From assembly GCA_964636325.1 (NCBI GenBank), contig CAZWRV010000151.1, positions 1 to 9,960 on the forward strand: 9,960 nt of DNA, given 5' to 3'. The notes beneath the pieces were generated by a model that was not told the origin of the DNA, did not search any database, and saw nothing but the letters and a program-made list of their open reading frames with translations. The first letter of the stretch is position 1, and each line of letters starts with the position of its first letter. Source of the DNA: CAZWRV01 sp964636325 (GTDB lineage Bacteria; Verrucomicrobiota; Lentisphaeria; Victivallales; GWF2-50-93). The translations under genes were made by a program, and so were the position numbers. Shown piece after piece: positions 6,212 to 9,960 of this stretch.

Positions 6212-7012
6212 ATGAATACTAGGCTGCGCTTCACACTGATAGAGCTTCTCGTCGTCATCGCTATAATTGCGATTCTCGCCGCGATGCTGCTGCCGGCGCT
6301 GAGCAACGCCAGGCAGCAGGCGAAGACGATCGCGTGCCTGAACAACCTGAAGCAGGTCTATCTCGCATTAAGCAATTATGCCGGAGATCACGGAGAATAT
6401 CCTGCGACCGTGCTGCCGGCGGTTCTGACCGGCTCGCACCAGGGCGAGAATGCAGGGTCGGGGGTTGCGGCCTTCCAAAATCTGCTTATCCCGTACAATT
6501 ATATCAATGCGACCGCCTCAAAATGCAATGCGGTCTTTGTGCAGTATGCCAACGTCTATTCCATGAACCAGGGCGAGGCATGGTATCACTACAACGGCCC
6601 GTCGGCCTGCGGCTGGTCTTTATGCACATACGGGCACGGAACGGAATTCGCAAGCTGGGGCTGGCATTCGACTAACTGGGGCGGCATGGCCGGATGGGAG
6701 ACTACAGGCGTAAGCTACAGACGGCCCTCTTCAAGCAAAACCTCGAACTGCGTCGGAACACTGAAAAGCTACACCAATTCCGGATGGTCCAGCCAGCGCG
6801 CATTTGTAACATGCCCCCGGGTGATGTATTGTCCTCCAAGCTGGCCGCCTAACGCGCGGAGCTGGGAACCTCACGGCAAAAATCCGATGAGCGCGATTGA
6901 CGCCGGCGCCTGCCAGTCCCCCAGCCGTTCGTTCGGAGTATGCAACCGCAACTACATATGGGAGGACGGAAGCGGCAGGGCGATGGCCGGAAGGTTCACC
7001 AACCCCCCGTGA
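6212..7012 (+). CDS. Type II secretion-like pseudopilin (prepilin-type N-terminal methylation domain protein) B
   Basis: A 266-residue protein with a six-residue leader (MNTRLR) followed by the FTLIELLVVIAIIA signal, Glu at +5 (Glu11) and one membrane helix (about 7-29). The 28 residues from Phe7 to Arg34 are identical to those of the first pseudopilin, while the DNA differs at many synonymous positions and the rest of the protein is unrelated at a glance. The segment IACLNNLKQVYLALSNYA (40-57) is typical of the family. The remaining soluble domain is rich in Trp, Gly, Ser and Cys (nine Cys from residue 42 on), suggesting disulfides outside the membrane. The C-terminal H-X9-DG motif is not recognisable; the protein ends at GRFTNPP, so it is either a divergent member or C-terminally shortened. 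The residue before the cleavage position is Arg rather than Gly. It is probably cotranscribed with the preceding regulator. Confidence 0.88.
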   Translation: MNTRLRFTLIELLVVIAIIAILAAMLLPALSNARQQAKTIACLNNLKQVYLALSNYAGDHGEYPATVLPAVLTGSHQGENAGSGVAAFQNLLIPYNYINATASKCNAVFVQYANVYSMNQGEAWYHYNGPSACGWSLCTYGHGTEFASWGWHSTNWGGMAGWETTGVSYRRPSSSKTSNCVGTLKSYTNSGWSSQRAFVTCPRVMYCPPSWPPNARSWEPHGKNPMSAIDAGACQSPSRSFGVCNRNYIWEDGSGRAMAGRFTNPP

Positions 7013-7019
7013 GGCAGCG

Positions 7020-7048
7020 TGCGGCGGAAATAGCCGCAAGATATTTTT
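7020..7048 (+). terminator. Rho-independent terminator-like stem-loop
   Basis: TGCGGC (7020-7025) pairs with GCCGCA (7033-7038) around a 7-nt loop, and TATTTTT follows within a few bases (7042-7048). It begins 7 nt after the TGA stop of pseudopilin B. It would end the regulator-pseudopilin transcript and separate it from the kinase fusion gene, although the 6-bp stem may allow read-through. Confidence 0.6.
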
Positions 7049-7068
7049 CCCGACCCTTTAACTAGCAT

Positions 7069-7075
7069 GAGGTGA
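7069..7075 (+). promoter_or_regulatory. Ribosome binding site of the nucleotidyltransferase-kinase fusion
   Basis: GAGGTGA lies 6 nt before the ATG at 7082, a strong match to the anti-Shine-Dalgarno sequence, and supports that start. No clear promoter is visible in the 69 nt between the two genes. Confidence 0.75.
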
Positions 7076-7081
7076 TAGAAC

Positions 7082-9817
7082 ATGTCGAGGAAGGCTCCGG
7101 AATTCAGCATCATTCTTGCGGCGGGGAAGGGGACCAGGATGCGCTCTTCGACCTGCCACAAGGTGTGTTTTCCCGTTGACGGCAGGCCGGTGATATGCAG
7201 GGGGATCGACTCCTACAACCGCTGCGGGATCGGCACGAACATAATTGTCGTGGGCGCGATGGCAGGCCAGGTCGTCGAAACCGTGGGCAGGGAATTCGGC
7301 AACGTCGTATTCGCATACCAGGCGGAGCAGCTGGGCACCGCCCATGCGGTCCGATGCGGGCTGAACGCGCTTGCCCGGCTCGGAGCCGGTGGCGACGTGC
7401 TTCTGGTAGCCGGCGACAGGATCATAGACGTGTCGGTCCTCGAGCGGCTTTTCGACACATATTATTCTGGGAATCTGGAACTTGCGATACTGGCGACACC
7501 GCGCAGAAAGTCCACGTCGCAGGGCAGGATAATCACCGCCCGCGACGGAAGCCCCGCCGCCATCGTCGAGGGGCCCGACATAAGGCAGCGCAGGACCTTC
7601 TCGGAACTGAGAAAATACTTCCTGTCGCAGCAGAAGATTCAGGCCGGGCGCATCGCCGAGATCATAAGGGACGGTTTTTCCGGCGGCGACGCGGCCATGT
7701 CTGACGCAAAATATGCGAAGGCGTTCGGCCGTCTTTGGGAGATTGCGGCCGGCAGGCAGGCTGCCCCTCATAGAAAGGAGCTTCTCTCCCTGGTGCCCGA
7801 ATCCATGCAGGAGTTCAGCATACGGTGTCCGGACGGAGGCGAAATCCGCTTATCTCCGGAGCAGGCGGACTCGGCTTCATTGGTTAACAACTCCGTATAT
7901 GTCGTCAAGGCCAAGGTGCTGGCGGAGGCGCTGGCAAACCTTTCCAGGGACAACGCCCAGCAGGAGGAATATCTTTCGGACGTCGTCGGCGTGGTGTTCC
8001 GGGCGTCGCACGGCGGAAAGCCCTTATACAGGACCGGCCTCGTGAGGGTGGAAAACCACGCGCATGTTCTTGGATTCAACGATCCGGCGGAGCTTCTTGA
8101 GATGGAGGCTGTCATACAGGCTCAAGGCAGGGAGGAGCCTTCGGCCGAGGAGCTTGAGGCCCCGTCGTCCCGCACTGTCGCCGAGTGGGAGGAGATATTC
8201 AGCTCCCTGCTGTCGGGCGGGATGGACAAGAAACGCAGGGACTTGATGGCCGAGTTCAAGGCGCTCTACAGCGACGACCGGGAGGCCGTGAACAGCCACT
8301 TGAAGTCATATCTTGAGCTTGCGAAGTTCGCAAGGAAGATCATCGGCCCGTCGAAGAAAGTATTCATCGTCCGCTCGCCCGGACGGGTCAACGTCATGGG
8401 GCGGCATATCGACCACCAGGGCGGCAACTGCAACCTCATGACCATCGGCTACGAGACGCTGATGATCGTCCATCCGAGGGCCGACGACAAGGTGCTTCTG
8501 CACAACATCGACCGGCGCAGCTTCGGCAGCAGGCAGTTCTCGATAGGGGAGCTGGTGTCGGATCTTCCCTGGGACGACTGGCTTTCGGTGGTGAACAGCA
8601 GGAAGCTTTCCGAGATGATAGACAGCTACGGAGTGGACTGGTCGCAGTATGTGAAGGCCGCGGTCCTGCGCCTCCAGAAGAAGTTCACTCAGAAGAAGCT
8701 GCGCGGAATGGAGATCGTAGTGTCCGGGAATGTGCCCATGGCCGCCGGCCTCAGCTCCTCGTCAAGCCTCGTCGTCGGCGCGGCCGAGGCGGTCGTAGCG
8801 GTGAACCGGCTCGACACCTTCCCGTCGCAGTTCGTCACGCTGTGCGGCGAGGGCGAATGGTTCGTCGGGACGCGCGGCGGCAGCGCGGACCATGCGGCAG
8901 TGAAGTTCGGGCAGAAGGGCAAGGTTGTCAGGGTCAAGTTCTTCGACTTCGCGATTCTTGACACCGTCCCGTTTCCGGACGACTACGTCCTTGCGGTCTG
9001 CGACTCCGGCATCAAGGCGGTCAAGAGCGCCAACGTGAAGGACCAGTTCAACCACAGGATAACCTGCTACCGCATCGGCTTCATGCTGATCAGGAAGTTC
9101 TTCCCCCAGTATGCGCCGCTCCTGCACCATCTGAGGGACGTCAACGCCGGAAACCTAGGCATACCGCTGGCCTGGATATACAGGATACTCCTGCATCTCC
9201 CGGAACAGGCGCGCAGGGACGAGCTGCAGGCTCTGCTTCCCGGCGAAGACCTCGAGCAGTTCTTCAGAATGCACAACCCTCCGGCGGACGGCCTCTATCC
9301 TGTCAGGGGAGTGGTACTTTTCGGCCTCGCCGAATTCGAGAGGGCCGCAAGATACGCCGGACTCCTGCGCGGAGGGAGGATCGACGAAATCGGCAAAATG
9401 ATGGACGTCTCCCACAACGGGGACAGGGTCGTAGAGTTCACGCCGGACTGGAAGCCGATCCCTTACAACGCCCCCACCGGGAACGCATACCTGCTGGGCC
9501 TGATCGAGGATCTCGAAAGCGGTGATCCGGAAAGGGTCCTCAGGGCCCAGCTCCACCGGCAGCCCGGTTCGTACCATTGCAGCCTTCCGGCCATCGACAG
9601 GATGGTCGACATCGCCAGGACCGTAGAAGGCGTCGCCGGCGCGCAGCTCGCGGGCGCGGGCCTCGGCGGCTGCATGATGGTCCTCGCGCACAGGGACTCC
9701 GTCAAGGAACTCGTCAGGAAGCTGGATTCCCTCTACTACAAGCCTGAAAGGAAGCCGGTCTCTGTCCTCACATGCAAGCCGGTCGCCGGATCGGGAATAC
9801 TTTTCGGGGAGAAATAG
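7082..9817 (+). CDS. Bifunctional sugar-1-phosphate nucleotidyltransferase (GlmU-type) / galactokinase-like GHMP kinase
   Basis: A 911-residue cytoplasmic fusion. Residues about 7-345 match the GlmU pyrophosphorylase core: LAAGKGTRM (12-20), Lys27, YQAEQLGTAHAV (79-90), Asp112 in GDR (E. coli GlmU metal ligand Asp105), QGRI (147-150), IVE (161-163), DNAQQEEYLSD (290-300) and GFND (331-334; Asn333 fits GlmU Asn227). The acetyltransferase half of GlmU is absent, and about 90 extra residues sit at roughly 167-265. After a helical linker (about 345-425), residues 428-911 match galactokinase: SPGRVNVMGRHIDHQGG (432-448), VPMAAGLSSSSS (551-562), the likely catalytic Asp603 in GGSADHAA, VSHNGDR (775-781) and AGAGLGGC (857-864). 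The C-terminal half would phosphorylate a hexose at C1 with ATP; the N-terminal half would make an NDP-sugar, probably UDP-linked. Domain order resembles Fkp (fucokinase/GDP-fucose pyrophosphorylase), but the domain families differ. The usual galactokinase Glu before His is Arg441, so the substrate may not be galactose. Confidence 0.88.
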   Translation: MSRKAPEFSIILAAGKGTRMRSSTCHKVCFPVDGRPVICRGIDSYNRCGIGTNIIVVGAMAGQVVETVGREFGNVVFAYQAEQLGTAHAVRCGLNALARLGAGGDVLLVAGDRIIDVSVLERLFDTYYSGNLELAILATPRRKSTSQGRIITARDGSPAAIVEGPDIRQRRTFSELRKYFLSQQKIQAGRIAEIIRDGFSGGDAAMSDAKYAKAFGRLWEIAAGRQAAPHRKELLSLVPESMQEFSIRCPDGGEIRLSPEQADSASLVNNSVYVVKAKVLAEALANLSRDNAQQEEYLSDVVGVVFRASHGGKPLYRTGLVRVENHAHVLGFNDPAELLEMEAVIQAQGREEPSAEELEAPSSRTVAEWEEIFSSLLSGGMDKKRRDLMAEFKALYSDDREAVNSHLKSYLELAKFARKIIGPSKKVFIVRSPGRVNVMGRHIDHQGGNCNLMTIGYETLMIVHPRADDKVLLHNIDRRSFGSRQFSIGELVSDLPWDDWLSVVNSRKLSEMIDSYGVDWSQYVKAAVLRLQKKFTQKKLRGMEIVVSGNVPMAAGLSSSSSLVVGAAEAVVAVNRLDTFPSQFVTLCGEGEWFVGTRGGSADHAAVKFGQKGKVVRVKFFDFAILDTVPFPDDYVLAVCDSGIKAVKSANVKDQFNHRITCYRIGFMLIRKFFPQYAPLLHHLRDVNAGNLGIPLAWIYRILLHLPEQARRDELQALLPGEDLEQFFRMHNPPADGLYPVRGVVLFGLAEFERAARYAGLLRGGRIDEIGKMMDVSHNGDRVVEFTPDWKPIPYNAPTGNAYLLGLIEDLESGDPERVLRAQLHRQPGSYHCSLPAIDRMVDIARTVEGVAGAQLAGAGLGGCMMVLAHRDSVKELVRKLDSLYYKPERKPVSVLTCKPVAGSGILFGEK

Positions 9818-9818
9818 T

Positions 9819-9915
9819 TTCAGATTTCCGGCCCCACGCTCCGAATATGCTCATGCCTATGCGAAATGCCCACGTGCATTTTCAGAGACGGGAGCCGGAA
9901 ATCTGAACTCGTTTT
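9819..9915 (+). terminator. Long inverted repeat with structured loop after the fusion gene; terminator or small-RNA-like element
   Basis: TTCAGATTTCCGGC (9819-9832) and its exact reverse complement (9894-9907) enclose 61 nt, starting one base after the TAG stop. CCC (9833-9835) and GGG (9890-9892) can extend the stem past a bulged A. Inside, AAATGC (9864-9869) can pair with GCATTT (9876-9881). A TTTT run lies at 9912-9915. The whole could act as an elaborate terminator. A miniature inverted-repeat element or a structured RNA is also possible; no target-site duplication is evident. Confidence 0.5.
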
Positions 9916-9930
9916 AAACAGTTGGAAAAA

Positions 9931-9960
9931 TTGAAATGTTGATAATCAACGACTTATGAA
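9931..9960 (+). promoter_or_regulatory. Palindrome and possible weak promoter near the right edge
   Basis: GTTGATAATCAAC (9938-9950) is a perfect 6-bp inverted repeat around one A. It lies between TTGAAA (9931-9936) and TATGAA (9955-9960), 18 bp apart, which could be a promoter for a gene beyond the window. Too little sequence follows to confirm this. Confidence 0.3.

Noticed and set aside
5530..6345. Minus-strand open frame of 271 codons with a signal peptide-like start
   Set aside because: The hydrophobic start is the reverse complement of the pseudopilin B membrane-helix region, and the rest is antisense to the regulator, which has clear domain motifs.
7058..7771. Minus-strand open frame of 237 codons
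   Set aside because: It is antisense to the nucleotidyltransferase motifs, which are clearly the real coding sense; no ribosome binding site or domain was seen.
9956..9960. ATG at the extreme right edge as a gene start
   Set aside because: No ribosome binding site precedes it and only two further bases are visible.

Overview
The window looks like chromosomal DNA from a Lentisphaerota/Victivallales-type bacterium or a close PVC-group relative. This is inferred from two type II secretion-like pseudopilins with the FTLIELLVV...LLPAL N-terminus that is amplified in those genomes, a GntR-type regulator fused to a LacI/PBP1-like sensor domain, and a very large secreted carbohydrate-active-type protein. 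No 16S or other marker gene is present, so the assignment is provisional. All five genes are on the + strand. Coding DNA is GC-rich; the 900-1020 promoter region is strongly AT-rich.

Layout: (1) 59-838, pseudopilin A, followed directly by a 31-nt near-perfect palindrome. (2) 839-1021, an intergenic region with a good sigma70-type promoter (TTGACT, 17 bp, TATGAT) overlapped by a 10-bp-arm inverted repeat that looks like an operator. (3) 1022-4969, a 1315-residue exported protein with a glycoside hydrolase-like barrel, a glutamine amidotransferase-like domain and several beta-sandwich modules. (4) 4970-5070, a spacer with inverted and direct repeats. (5) 5071-6195, the GntR/LacI-type hybrid regulator, with a second pseudopilin at 6212-7012 only 16 nt downstream, so probably one operon closed by a stem-loop and T-run at 7020-7048. 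(6) 7082-9817, a 911-residue fusion of a GlmU-type sugar-1-phosphate nucleotidyltransferase and a galactokinase-like GHMP kinase. (7) 9818-9960, a long stop-adjacent inverted repeat and then a small palindrome near the window edge.

Working model (inference): the hybrid regulator senses a sugar and controls the exported hydrolase-like protein. The pseudopilins belong to the envelope or secretion apparatus these bacteria deploy around such loci. The cytoplasmic fusion enzyme would turn a free hexose into a nucleotide sugar in two steps, as Fkp does for fucose but built from different enzyme families. The fusion, with its altered galactokinase signature (Glu to Arg) and an extra segment of about 90 residues, is the most unusual item. 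The operator-like promoter at 925-962 is the clearest regulatory signal. No CRISPR array, transposase, tRNA or rRNA was seen.
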